64,000 bases of DNA from JASTVH01 sp042862465 (GTDB taxonomy: Bacteria > Pseudomonadota > Gammaproteobacteria > Pseudomonadales > Oleiphilaceae): contig JASTVH010000011.1 in NCBI GenBank assembly GCA_042862465.1, positions 1-64,000 of the forward strand, written 5' to 3'. The translations under genes were made by a program, and so were the position numbers. The notes beneath the pieces were generated by a model. That model did not search any database and was not told the origin of the DNA. It was given only the letters and a program-made list of their open reading frames with translations. How positions within the stretch are numbered: the first letter of the stretch is position 1; the number at the start of each line of letters is the position of its first letter. Below, in pieces: positions 25,511-34,496 of the stretch.

Positions 25511-26025
25511 TGATGGCAACAACCCCGCACACAACCGAACTGATCGGCAGTGACCGTTTTGAACTGCACCCGGACGACGAAGCCGCGATTCTCCGGGAAA
25601 AGGAACACTACGAGCAGCCCCAGGCCGCTTGTATCGAGGCGTTGAAAATCGTCCAGCGCCGCCATGGCTGGGTTCCCGACGGTGCCATCATAGCCGTTGG
25701 GCGGTTGCTGGGCCTGGGATTCGCCGCGGTGGACGGCGTGGCTACCTTTTACAGCCTGATTTTCCGTCAGCCGGTAGGGCGCCATGTGATCCTGGTCTGC
25801 GACAGCAGCTCCTGCTTCCTGACCGGGTATGAAACGCTGAAACAGGCCTTGGTGGAGAAGCTGGGAGTGGACTACGGCGCCACCACCGCCGATGGCCGCT
25901 TCACCCTGTTACCCGTGTGTTGTCTCGGCGCCTGTGACGGTGCCCCGGCGCTGATGATTGACGGCGAAACCTTCGGGCCGGTCACACCGGAGGATCTGTC
26001 CGACCTGCTGGAGGGCTACGAATGA
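25510..26025 (+). CDS. nuoE: NADH-quinone oxidoreductase subunit E
   Basis: NuoE is the thioredoxin-like [2Fe-2S] (N1a) subunit of the NADH module, 171 residues. The ligands appear as C-x4-C in VCDSSSCFLTG and C-x3-C in CCLGACDGAPA. The N-terminal helical bundle includes ACIEALKIVQRRHGWVPDGA and VDGVATFYSLIFRQPVG, both typical. The ATG at 25510 overlaps the nuoCD stop, with a second ATG at 25513; the stop overlaps the nuoF start by 4 bp. Confidence 0.96.
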   Translation: MMATTPHTTELIGSDRFELHPDDEAAILREKEHYEQPQAACIEALKIVQRRHGWVPDGAIIAVGRLLGLGFAAVDGVATFYSLIFRQPVGRHVILVCDSSSCFLTGYETLKQALVEKLGVDYGATTADGRFTLLPVCCLGACDGAPALMIDGETFGPVTPEDLSDLLEGYE

Positions 26026-27422
26026 GCGGATCCACCTCAGGTCAAGGCAACCCGCTGCGTTATCACAGCCGGATACGGCAATCCGGTACCGAGCGTCAAC
26101 CCGAAACCCATCCGCTGACCTGGAGGCTGAGGGACGACGGCGAGGTGGTCTGGCTCGGCGAATATCTGGATAAGGATGGTTATCAGTCGGTCCGCCGGGC
26201 ATTGGCCGAGAGCGACCACCAGGGCATCATCACCGTGGTGAAAGACGCCAATGTGCGTGGCCGGGGCGGCGCCGGTTTTTCCGCTGGCGTCAAGTGGAGC
26301 CTGACGCTGCAGGGGGGTGACATGCCCCGGGGCTACCTGATCTGCAACGCGGATGAAATGGAACCGGGCACCTTCAAGGACCGGTTGCTGATGGAGCAGC
26401 AACCCCACCTGCTGATTGAGGGGATGATCCTCGGAGCCCGGGCCAACAACGCCCGGCAAGGCTACATTTTTCTGCGGGGTGAATACGTGGAGGCGGCCCG
26501 GGTGCTGAACCGGGCCATTGATGAGGCCCGCGAAGCCGGCTGGCTGGGGCCGGATATTGATGGCAGCGGGTTCGATTTCGACATCGCGGTGCATACCGGG
26601 GCGGGGCGCTACATCTGCGGCGAGGAAACGGCTCTGATCAATGCACTGGAGGGGAAGCGCGCCAATCCCCGGGCCAAGCCGCCGTTCCCCGGCCAGTCCG
26701 GAGCCTGGGGCAGGCCCACGGTAGTTAACAACGTCGAGACCCTGTGCAACATACCCGCCGTGATTCTCCATGGCGCTGACTGGTATCAGAACCTGTCCGG
26801 CAACCGTACCGGTGACGGCGGCACCAAGCTTTATGGCGTGTCGGGGCCGGTTGCGGAGCCGGGCCTCTGGGAGCTGCCCATGGGCGTCACCGGGGCCGAG
26901 CTGCTCGACCGGGCCGGGGGGCTGCGGCAAGGCCTCCGGCTCAAGACATGGTTGCCCGGCGGCACCAGCACCGGCTTCCTGTTGCCGGAGCATCTGGAGC
27001 TGCCCCTGGACTTTGACTCTATCGCCAATGTCGGCAGCCGGCTGGGCACCGGCCTGATGATGGCGGTCCCCGAGGACCGGGGCATGGTATCGCTGATGCG
27101 CAACCTGGAGGAGTTCTTCGCCCGGGAATCCTGCGGCTGGTGCACTCCGTGCCGTGATGGTCTGCCCTGGGTGGTAAAACTGCTCCGGGACCTGGAAAAG
27201 GGACAGGGGCAGGCCGGCGACATCGAATTGCTCGACAAGCTGGCGGCGGACTGTGGCCCGGGGCTGACATTCTGCGCCCTTGCCCCTGGCGCCGCCATGC
27301 CGCTGGAGACAGCGCTGCGGCACTTCCGGCAGGAGTTTGAGCAGGGCATTGGCAAGGTAAGCGGCGACACCCGGGGCGTTCCGGACCGGGTCGCAGCGGA
27401 CGCGCCGGCAAACAACCGTTAG
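26022..27422 (+). CDS. nuoF: NADH-quinone oxidoreductase subunit F
   Basis: NuoF binds NADH and FMN and carries the [4Fe-4S] cluster N3; 466 residues. The nucleotide-binding glycine-rich loop is RGRGGAGFSAGVKWSL, the FMN region includes CNADEMEPGTFKDR and GAGRYICGEETALINALEGK. Cluster ligands are seen as ESCGWCTPCRDG and a later Cys in GLTFCALAPGA. It overlaps nuoE by 4 bp. The C-terminal end is followed by a 60-bp gap before nuoG, the largest inside this part of the operon. Confidence 0.96.
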   Translation: MSGSTSGQGNPLRYHSRIRQSGTERQPETHPLTWRLRDDGEVVWLGEYLDKDGYQSVRRALAESDHQGIITVVKDANVRGRGGAGFSAGVKWSLTLQGGDMPRGYLICNADEMEPGTFKDRLLMEQQPHLLIEGMILGARANNARQGYIFLRGEYVEAARVLNRAIDEAREAGWLGPDIDGSGFDFDIAVHTGAGRYICGEETALINALEGKRANPRAKPPFPGQSGAWGRPTVVNNVETLCNIPAVILHGADWYQNLSGNRTGDGGTKLYGVSGPVAEPGLWELPMGVTGAELLDRAGGLRQGLRLKTWLPGGTSTGFLLPEHLELPLDFDSIANVGSRLGTGLMMAVPEDRGMVSLMRNLEEFFARESCGWCTPCRDGLPWVVKLLRDLEKGQGQAGDIELLDKLAADCGPGLTFCALAPGAAMPLETALRHFRQEFEQGIGKVSGDTRGVPDRVAADAPANNR

Positions 27423-27482
27423 TTTCAACAGTCACTTTCAACAAACAGTGATCGTACTTTCTAGGTGAAGGCAGAAGCAAGC

Positions 27483-30239
27483 ATGGCGACGATTCACGTG
27501 GACGGAAAAACCTACGAGGTCAACGGGGCGCACAACCTGCTCCAGGCCTGTCTGTCACTGGGCCTGGATATTCCCTATTTCTGCTGGCATCCGGCCATGG
27601 GAAGTGTCGGCGCCTGTCGCCAGTGCGCGGTGCGCCAGTACAAGGACAAGGACGACAACAAGGGCGTTCTGGTCATGTCCTGTATGACCCCGGCGGCGGA
27701 CCAGACCCGAATCGATATCGATGACGAGGAAGCCCGGGCTTTCCGGGCCAGTGTGGTGGAGTGGCTGATGATCAATCACCCCCACGACTGCCCGGTGTGC
27801 GAGGAGGGCGGCCATTGCCACCTGCAGGACATGACGGTAATGACCGGCCATGACCGCCGCCGCTACCGGTTCAACAAGCGCACTCGCCGCAACCAGTACC
27901 TGGGGCCGTTCATCGCCCACGAAATGAACCGCTGCATTACCTGCTACCGGTGCGTGCGCTTTTACAATGACTACGCCGGTGGCACCGATCTGGGCGCCTT
28001 TGGTGCCCGGGACAACATCTACTTCGGACGATACGCCGAAGGCACACTGGAAAGCCCGTTCTCCGGCAACCTCACCGAAGTCTGCCCCACTGGGGTGTTC
28101 ACCGACCAGAGTCATTCCGATCACTACACCCGAAAGTGGGACCTGCAGTATGCCCCCGGCATCTGCCACCAGTGCGCGGTCGGTTGCAACATCAGCCCCG
28201 GGGAACGCTACGGCGAGATTCGCCGCATCGAAAACCGCTACCACGGTGAGGTTAACAGCCACTTCCTCTGTGACCGCGGCCGGTTTGGTTACGGATACGT
28301 CAACCGCGCCGACCGGCCACGGGTTCCGGAATGGACCGAACGGCCGGGGCAGGAGGCCGTGACGCTGGGGGTAGATCCGGCCCTGGAGCGTATCACCGGC
28401 GCCCTGCGTCAGGCCCGGCGCATCATCGGCATCGGATCGCCCCGGGCCAGTCTGGAAAGCAATCACCAGCTATTGGCCATGGTGGGGCCGGAAAACTTTT
28501 CCACCGGGATAGAGTCCCGGGAGCAGGCGTGCCTGGCCATAATGAACCGGCTGCAGGAAACGTCGGGACTGCCCACCCCGACACCCCGGGAAATAGAACG
28601 CCACGATGCCATTCTGGTGCTGGGCGAGGACCCGGTCCAGAGCGCCGCGCGCCTGGGGCTGAATCTGCGTCAGGCTGTGCTGTCACGGCGGGAAGAACTG
28701 GCTGAAAAGATCGGCGTGCCGGCCTGGAATGCCGAGGCCGTCAAGACCCTGGGGCAGGACCGGTACCACCCGCTGCACATTGTCTGGCCAGCGCCCACCG
28801 AGCTGGACAGTGTCGCTGTCGCCCGCCATGCCCTGGCGCCGGATGATATCGCCCGGCTCGGTTTCGCGGTGGCTCATGCCATCGACCCGGCGGCGCCCCC
28901 GGTGGACGGCCTCGACCCGGCCAGCCAGGAGCGGGCCGGAGAAATCGCCGTCAGCCTGTTAAAAGCGGCGCGGCCGCTGGTTGTCAGCGGCGGCTCCCTC
29001 GCCAGCGAGGCCATCCTGGAAGCCGCCGGTGCGGTTGCCCGGGCCCTGTCCAGGCGGGCAGCGCAGGGTGGGCTGGTGTTGATCCGGCGGGAGGCCAACA
29101 GCACCGGGCTGTCGCTCATGGGGGGGCAGACACTGGACTGGGCGCTGGATGAGTTGAGTGAGGGCCGGGCCGATGCGGTGGTGGTGCTGGAGAACGACCT
29201 GTATCAACGCCTGCCCGCCGACCAGGTGGAGCAGGCCCTGGCCCGTGCCAACACCCGCGTGGTGCTGGACCACCAGCGGACGAGAACCGCCGAGGGGGCG
29301 GACTTCATCCTGCCTGCTGCCAGTTTCGCGGAAGGGAGCGGAACCCTGGTAAATCTGGAAGGGCGGGCCCAGCGCTTCTTCCGGGTGTTCGAACCGGCCT
29401 ACCTGCGCCCCGAGACCCGAATTCACGAGAGCTGGCGCTGGTTACACACCCTGGCCGCCGGGCTGCGGGGCGAAGCCCCCGGGGATATCAGCCTGGATCT
29501 GGCCACCCGGGCCTGCGCCGGGGCCCATCCAGGCCTGGCCGGGATTGTGGATGCCGCGCCCGGGCCCGATTATCGCATAGAGGGCCTGCGGCTGGCCCGT
29601 GAGCCCCAGCGTTACAGCGGCCGCACCGCCATGCGCGCCAACCTCGATGTAAATGAACCCCGCCCGCCACAGGATACCGATACACCCTTCGCTTACTCCA
29701 TGGAAGGCTACAGCGGATTTGACCGGCCCCGGCAGCAGATACCTTTCGCCTGGGCGCCGGGCTGGAATTCCCCGCAGGCGTGGAACAAGTTCACCGATGA
29801 AGTGGGCGGTCACCTGCGCGGAGGGGACCCGGGCATAAGATTGATTCGGCCTCAGCCCGGCCATCGCGAATACCCCGACCCGGTCTTTGATGACGGCGCC
29901 ACTGACAGCAGCGGGCTGCGGGCGCTGGTGTTGCCACGGGTGTTCGGGGGCGAGGAAACGTCTGCCCGGGCTGAACCTGTCCGGCAGCGGATGACCGCGC
30001 CGGTGGTTATCCTGGCCCGCCCGGATGCCGAGGCGCTGGGCGTGCGCGACGGCGACAGTCTGACGCTGCTTGGTGTGCGTGAGGGCGACAGCCTGATGCT
30101 GTTTGGCGGTCCGGACATTACGGTATCGGAGCAGGAAGACTGGCCCCCCGGCTGGGCTGGCCTGCCCGCGGGATTGTTGCCCGGCCTGGGGCAGGGCGCG
30201 ACACTCACTTTAGGAAAACCCACGGGAGGTGAGTCATGA
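27483..30239 (+). CDS. nuoG: NADH-quinone oxidoreductase subunit G
   Basis: NuoG is the large Fe-S subunit of the peripheral arm; 918 residues from the ATG at 27483. Cluster motifs in order are CWHPAMGSVGACRQC (2Fe-2S), HDCPVCEEGGHC (His/Cys-ligated N5), RCITCYRCVRF (N4) and CHQCAVGCN (N7, present as in the E. coli type). The rest is molybdopterin-oxidoreductase-like without the cofactor. Near the C-terminus an 11-residue tandem duplication (GVRDGDSLTLL then GVREGDSLMLF) is encoded by adjacent 33-bp units at 30039-30104. The stop overlaps nuoH by 4 bp. Confidence 0.95.
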   Translation: MATIHVDGKTYEVNGAHNLLQACLSLGLDIPYFCWHPAMGSVGACRQCAVRQYKDKDDNKGVLVMSCMTPAADQTRIDIDDEEARAFRASVVEWLMINHPHDCPVCEEGGHCHLQDMTVMTGHDRRRYRFNKRTRRNQYLGPFIAHEMNRCITCYRCVRFYNDYAGGTDLGAFGARDNIYFGRYAEGTLESPFSGNLTEVCPTGVFTDQSHSDHYTRKWDLQYAPGICHQCAVGCNISPGERYGEIRRIENRYHGEVNSHFLCDRGRFGYGYVNRADRPRVPEWTERPGQEAVTLGVDPALERITGALRQARRIIGIGSPRASLESNHQLLAMVGPENFSTGIESREQACLAIMNRLQETSGLPTPTPREIERHDAILVLGEDPVQSAARLGLNLRQAVLSRREELAEKIGVPAWNAEAVKTLGQDRYHPLHIVWPAPTELDSVAVARHALAPDDIARLGFAVAHAIDPAAPPVDGLDPASQERAGEIAVSLLKAARPLVVSGGSLASEAILEAAGAVARALSRRAAQGGLVLIRREANSTGLSLMGGQTLDWALDELSEGRADAVVVLENDLYQRLPADQVEQALARANTRVVLDHQRTRTAEGADFILPAASFAEGSGTLVNLEGRAQRFFRVFEPAYLRPETRIHESWRWLHTLAAGLRGEAPGDISLDLATRACAGAHPGLAGIVDAAPGPDYRIEGLRLAREPQRYSGRTAMRANLDVNEPRPPQDTDTPFAYSMEGYSGFDRPRQQIPFAWAPGWNSPQAWNKFTDEVGGHLRGGDPGIRLIRPQPGHREYPDPVFDDGATDSSGLRALVLPRVFGGEETSARAEPVRQRMTAPVVILARPDAEALGVRDGDSLTLLGVREGDSLMLFGGPDITVSEQEDWPPGWAGLPAGLLPGLGQGATLTLGKPTGGES

Positions 30240-31213
30240 GCTGGTGGACTCCACAACTGGCAGCCACTCTCTGGGCCATGTTCCAGGCGCTGGTGATCCT
30301 GCTTGCCGTGGTCGTGGTGGGAGCGGCACTGACCGTGGTCGAACGTCGGCTGCTGGGCCTCTGGCAGGATCGTTATGGTCCCAACCGGGTAGGGCCATTC
30401 GGCACTCTTCAACTGATTGCCGATATGCTGAAGATCTTTTTCAAGGAAGACTGGACTCCGCCCTTTGCCAGCCGCGCCCTGTTTATGCTGGCACCCAACC
30501 TTGCCTTCGCTTCCCTGCTGCTGTCTTTCGTTATTATCCCCATAACACCGGGGTGGGGGGTGGCGGACATGCACATCGGGCTGCTGTTCTTCCTCGCGCT
30601 GGCCGGCATCAACGTCTACGCGGTGTTAATCGGTGGCTGGGCCAGTGGCAATAAGTATGCCTTGCTCGGCGCGTTGCGAGCCTCGGCCCAGACCCTGTCC
30701 TACGAAGTGTTCATGGGGCTGTCGCTCATGGGTGTGGTGGCCATGGCCGGCTCCTTCAACCTGCGCGACATCGTCGCGGCCCAGGAAGGCCTGTGGTTCG
30801 TGATTCCCCAGTTCCTGGGTTTCGTCACATTTCTGATCGCCGGCATCGCGGTGACACACCGCCACCCTTTCGACCAGCCGGAGGCGGAACAGGAACTGGC
30901 GGATGGTTACCATGTCGAGTACTCCGGTATGAAGTTCGGCATGTTTTTCATTGGCGAATACGTGGGCATGGTGCTGGTTTCCGCGCTGATCGTGACATTG
31001 TTTTTCGGCGGCTGGCAGGGCCCCTGGCTGCCACCCATTGTGTGGTTTGCCCTCAAGACCAGCTTCTTCCTGATGCTGTTTATCCTGCTCCGGGCATCGC
31101 TGCCACGGCCCAGGTATGACCGGGTGATGAGCTTTGGCTGGCGGGTGTGTCTGCCGCTGACCCTGGTCAACCTGCTGGCTACCGGGGCGGTGCTGCTACT
31201 GACCGGTTCATAG
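30236..31213 (+). CDS. nuoH: NADH-quinone oxidoreductase subunit H
   Basis: Canonical NuoH, 325 residues and eight helices. The signature VVERRLLGLWQDRYGPNRVG and the quinone-chamber loop HPFDQPEAEQELADGYHVEY, then SGMKFG, are intact. Comparison with the shortened NuoH-like protein at 15739 shows that the first of these motifs is lost there and the second is only partly kept. It is followed after 9 bp by nuoI with a GGGAGGA site. Confidence 0.96.
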   Translation: MSWWTPQLAATLWAMFQALVILLAVVVVGAALTVVERRLLGLWQDRYGPNRVGPFGTLQLIADMLKIFFKEDWTPPFASRALFMLAPNLAFASLLLSFVIIPITPGWGVADMHIGLLFFLALAGINVYAVLIGGWASGNKYALLGALRASAQTLSYEVFMGLSLMGVVAMAGSFNLRDIVAAQEGLWFVIPQFLGFVTFLIAGIAVTHRHPFDQPEAEQELADGYHVEYSGMKFGMFFIGEYVGMVLVSALIVTLFFGGWQGPWLPPIVWFALKTSFFLMLFILLRASLPRPRYDRVMSFGWRVCLPLTLVNLLATGAVLLLTGS

Positions 31214-31222
31214 GGAGGAAAG

Positions 31223-31783
31223 ATGCGAAAAAACAAGGTGTTGTCGGTGTTATGGCTGATACCGGCCAGTTGGTCGCTGCTGCGTACCATGTGGATGGTA
31301 TTCATGCACGGCTTCCGCAAGCGGGAAACCGTGAACTATCCGGAAGAGGAGGTTTATCTGCCTCCCCGGTACCGGGGCCGCATCATACTCACCCGGGATC
31401 CGGACGGCGAAGAACGATGCGTGGCGTGCAACCTTTGCGCGGTGGCCTGCCCGGTGGATTGTATTTCCCTGCAGAAAGGTGAAAAAGACGACGGCCGCTG
31501 GTATCCGGAGTTCTTCCGCATCAACTTTTCCCGTTGCATTTTCTGCGGCATGTGTGAAGAGGCCTGCCCCACCTCCGCCATCCAGTTGACACCGGATTTC
31601 GAGATGGGCGAGTACCAGCGTCAGCAGTTGGTGTACGAGAAGGAAGATCTGCTGATCAACGGCCCCGGCAAGGACCACGACTACCACTTTTACAAGGTTG
31701 CCGGCATGGCTATCGCCGGCAAGGATAAAGGTGAGGCACAGAACGAGGAGGTCCCGGAGGATGTCCGTACGCTTTTACCCTGA
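31223..31783 (+). CDS. nuoI: NADH-quinone oxidoreductase subunit I
   Basis: NuoI carries two [4Fe-4S] clusters (N6a and N6b) that pass electrons to NuoB. The protein is 186 residues and has the two ferredoxin motifs CVACNLCAVACPVDC and CIFCGMCEEACPTSA. An amphipathic N-terminal helix (WSLLRTMWMVFMHGFRKRE) attaches it to the membrane arm. A GGGAGGA ribosome site lies just before the ATG. No counterpart exists in the complex I-like cluster at 13.4-22.2 kb. Confidence 0.96.
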   Translation: MRKNKVLSVLWLIPASWSLLRTMWMVFMHGFRKRETVNYPEEEVYLPPRYRGRIILTRDPDGEERCVACNLCAVACPVDCISLQKGEKDDGRWYPEFFRINFSRCIFCGMCEEACPTSAIQLTPDFEMGEYQRQQLVYEKEDLLINGPGKDHDYHFYKVAGMAIAGKDKGEAQNEEVPEDVRTLLP

Positions 31784-31801
31784 CCAAAAAAGGAACTACT
31801 G

Positions 31802-32326
31802 ATGGAACTGGGATTCTACCTTAGCGGCCTGGTGGCGGTGCTGGCCACGGTCGGTCTTATCAGCGGCTCCAGTCCGGTGCATGCGGTGGTGTACCTGATT
31901 GTTTCGCTGATTGCCGTCGCCCTGGTGTTCTTCGCCCTGGGCGCGCCCTTTGCCGGTGCTCTCGAGATTATCGTCTATGCCGGCGCCATAATGGTGCTGT
32001 TCGTGTTCGTGGTGATGATGCTCAACCTGCGTCCGGAGGCCAAGCGGGATCCCCTGTGGCAACGTCCGGGCTACTGGCTCGGGCCGTCGCTGCTGGCTCT
32101 GGTGTTGCTGGTGGCGCTGGTGGCGCTGATCGGCGACGGGCAGGCAGGCATGACCATTGACGGTGAGCTGATAACCGCCCGGGACATCGGCCTCACCCTG
32201 TTCGGCCCATGGCTGATAGTGGTGGAACTGGCCGCCATTCTGCTGCTGGCGGCGCTGGTGACGGCGTCCCACGTGGGCCGGCGCAACAAACCCCGGGGCA
32301 ATCGCAACCGTGGAGGCACCCGATGA
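31802..32326 (+). CDS. nuoJ: NADH-quinone oxidoreductase subunit J
   Basis: NuoJ (ND6) of 174 residues with five helices. The helix-3 region GALEIIVYAGAIMVLFVFVV has the conserved Glu/Tyr/Ala-Gly pattern linked to the pi-bulge that couples quinone reduction to pumping. The C-terminus is basic (RRNKPRGNRNRGGTR). The start is preceded by AAGGA; the stop overlaps nuoK by 4 bp. Confidence 0.95.
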   Translation: MELGFYLSGLVAVLATVGLISGSSPVHAVVYLIVSLIAVALVFFALGAPFAGALEIIVYAGAIMVLFVFVVMMLNLRPEAKRDPLWQRPGYWLGPSLLALVLLVALVALIGDGQAGMTIDGELITARDIGLTLFGPWLIVVELAAILLLAALVTASHVGRRNKPRGNRNRGGTR

Positions 32327-32631
32327 CTGGTATCCCGATGGAGCATGGCCTGATCCTGGCCGTTATTCTTTTCAGCCTGGGGTTGGCCGGGTTGATGCTG
32401 AGGCGCAGTATGGTGTTCGTTCTCATGAGCCTGGAAGTCATGCTCAATGCCGCCGCGCTGGCCTTTGTGGTGGGCAGCACCGCCTGGAACCAGCCGGACG
32501 GGCAGGCCATGTTCCTGCTGGTCATCACCCTGGCGGCAGCCGAGGCCAGCGTCGGCCTGGCGCTGATGATACAGCTTTACCAGCGTTTCCGTTCACTTGA
32601 GCTGCACGAAGTCAGCAGGATGCGTGGATGA
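32323..32631 (+). CDS. nuoK: NADH-quinone oxidoreductase subunit K
   Basis: NuoK of 102 residues with three helices. The two conserved proton-path Glu residues lie in MSLEVMLNAAALAFV and LAAAEASVGLALMI. The ATG at 32323 overlaps the nuoJ stop as ATGA and follows GGAGG; longer in-frame extensions upstream are shadow sequence. The stop overlaps the nuoL start by 4 bp. Confidence 0.96.
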   Translation: MTGIPMEHGLILAVILFSLGLAGLMLRRSMVFVLMSLEVMLNAAALAFVVGSTAWNQPDGQAMFLLVITLAAAEASVGLALMIQLYQRFRSLELHEVSRMRG

Positions 32632-34496
32632 TGATGGCTGCGACTTTACTGTCATTTCTGTTACCTCTGGCCGGTGCCATTGTTCTCGGCTTTTCCGGCG
32701 GGCGGCTGGGACCGCGGGCCAGCGCGGCCATTGGCGTGGGCAGCGTGGGGCTGGCCGCGCTGGCCACCGCCTGGGCGCTGCTGACCTTCTCCGGCGACAG
32801 CCAGGGCTTCACGCTCTGGACCTGGGTTTCCGTGGGCGAGTTCCAGCCGACCATGGGCGTGGTGGTTGATCGTCTCTCGCTGGTCATGATGTCGATCATC
32901 ACCGGCGTGGGTTTCCTGATTCACCTGTTCGCTGTCTGGTACATGGTGGGCGAGGCCGGTATAACCCGCTTCTATGCCTGGATGAACCTGTTTGTGTTCA
33001 GCATGCTGGTGCTGGTGCTGGCCGATAACCTGCTGTTGCTGTTTCTCGGTTGGGAAGGCGTTGGCCTTTGCAGCTACGGCCTTATCGGCTACTACTATCA
33101 GAACGAAGCTAATGGGCGGGCGGCGTTCAAGGCGTTTATCGTGACCCGCACAGGTGACGTATTCCTTGCCCTGGGGCTGTTCCTGATCTTCGTGGAACTC
33201 GGCACCCTCGATATCGGATTGGTGCTGGAGCAGGCACCACGGGTCTGGGCCGAGGGGAGTGTCACTGCCAATCTTGCGGCATTGCTGGTCCTTGGCGGTG
33301 CCCTGGGCAAGTCTGCACAGGTGCCGCTGCACACCTGGCTGCCGGATGCCATGGCAGGCCCCACTCCGGTGTCGGCCCTGATCCACGCGGCCACCATGGT
33401 GACCGCCGGCGTTTATCTGATTGCACGCCTGAACGGGCTGTTCCTGCTGGCACCGGATGTGATGTGGCTGGTGGGCATCATCGGAGCCCTGTCGCTGTTG
33501 CTGGCGGCCTTCGCGGCCCTGGCCCAGACCGACATCAAGCGGGTGCTGGCCTATTCCACCATGAGCCAGATCGGCTACATGTTCCTGGCGCTGGGGGTCG
33601 GGGCGTTTGACGCGGCCATTTTTCACCTGATGACCCACGCCTTCTTCAAGGCATTGCTGTTCCTTTCAGCCGGGGCCGTTATCATCAGTTGCCACCATGA
33701 ACAGGATCTGAGCCGGCTGGGTGGGCTCTGGCGCAAACTGCCGGTCGCCTATGCCGGTTTCCTGGCGGGGGGCGCGTCGCTGGTGGCATTGCCGCTGGTA
33801 ACCGCGGGCTTCTTCAGCAAGGACGAGATTCTCTGGCAGGCCATGGCCTCGGGCCACTACGGACTGTTCGCGGCGGGTCTGACCGGAGCCGTGCTAACCG
33901 GCCTGTACACGGTGCGGCTGATCCTGGGCATTTTTCATGGCCAGCCCCGCAGTGATCATGCACGCCATCCCCGGCCGGGCACCAGTCCCCTCAGGCATCA
34001 CCTGCCTTTGGCAATCCTGGCCGTGCTTTCCACCTTCGTTGGTGCCTGGCTGTACCCGGGGCTTGAGGTGGTGTTCCCGCCGCCCCCCGATGATGCCACG
34101 AACGCCGGCCACACCCTGTTTCAGTTCCTGGCGACCGGAGCGGTGCTTGCTGGCCTGGCTCTGGCTGGCTGGCTGTTCCTGGCGCGGCGCCGGTGGCTGG
34201 ACGCAAAGGTCGGTCGGGGCCTGGGGGCGCGGCTCTGGATCCTGTTCAACCGGGCCTGGGGCTTCGATGCCCTGTTCGACCGGACACTGGTCCGGCCCTG
34301 GCAGGCCCTGGTACGCGTGCTGCGTTTCGACTTTATTAACCTGGGGATGAACCTGCCGGCCGTGATTGCCCGCCTGTGCAATGCGGGCCTGGTGCGGTCC
34401 CAGGACGGCCAGCTGCGGACTTACGCCAAAGTGATGGTATTCGGTGCCACGGTGATACTGGTTGGCCTGGTAATGACTCAGGGAGGTGGCGCATGA
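32628..34496 (+). CDS. nuoL: NADH-quinone oxidoreductase subunit L
   Basis: Canonical NuoL, 622 residues, the distal antiporter-like pump with the long lateral helix. Conserved residues occur in GWEGVGLCSYGLIGYYYQNE, LGKSAQVPLHTWLPDAMAGP followed by TPVSALIHAATMV, and AQTDIKRVLAYSTMSQIGYM. The C-terminal lateral helix and anchor (about 510-622) are present. Gene coupling with nuoK and nuoM is by 4-bp overlaps. Confidence 0.96.
   Translation: MMMAATLLSFLLPLAGAIVLGFSGGRLGPRASAAIGVGSVGLAALATAWALLTFSGDSQGFTLWTWVSVGEFQPTMGVVVDRLSLVMMSIITGVGFLIHLFAVWYMVGEAGITRFYAWMNLFVFSMLVLVLADNLLLLFLGWEGVGLCSYGLIGYYYQNEANGRAAFKAFIVTRTGDVFLALGLFLIFVELGTLDIGLVLEQAPRVWAEGSVTANLAALLVLGGALGKSAQVPLHTWLPDAMAGPTPVSALIHAATMVTAGVYLIARLNGLFLLAPDVMWLVGIIGALSLLLAAFAALAQTDIKRVLAYSTMSQIGYMFLALGVGAFDAAIFHLMTHAFFKALLFLSAGAVIISCHHEQDLSRLGGLWRKLPVAYAGFLAGGASLVALPLVTAGFFSKDEILWQAMASGHYGLFAAGLTGAVLTGLYTVRLILGIFHGQPRSDHARHPRPGTSPLRHHLPLAILAVLSTFVGAWLYPGLEVVFPPPPDDATNAGHTLFQFLATGAVLAGLALAGWLFLARRRWLDAKVGRGLGARLWILFNRAWGFDALFDRTLVRPWQALVRVLRFDFINLGMNLPAVIARLCNAGLVRSQDGQLRTYAKVMVFGATVILVGLVMTQGGGA

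Noticed and set aside
24215..27428. Long minus-strand ORFs across nuoCD, nuoE and nuoF
   Set aside because: G/C-rich codon bias produces open antisense frames; all expected motifs are on the plus strand.
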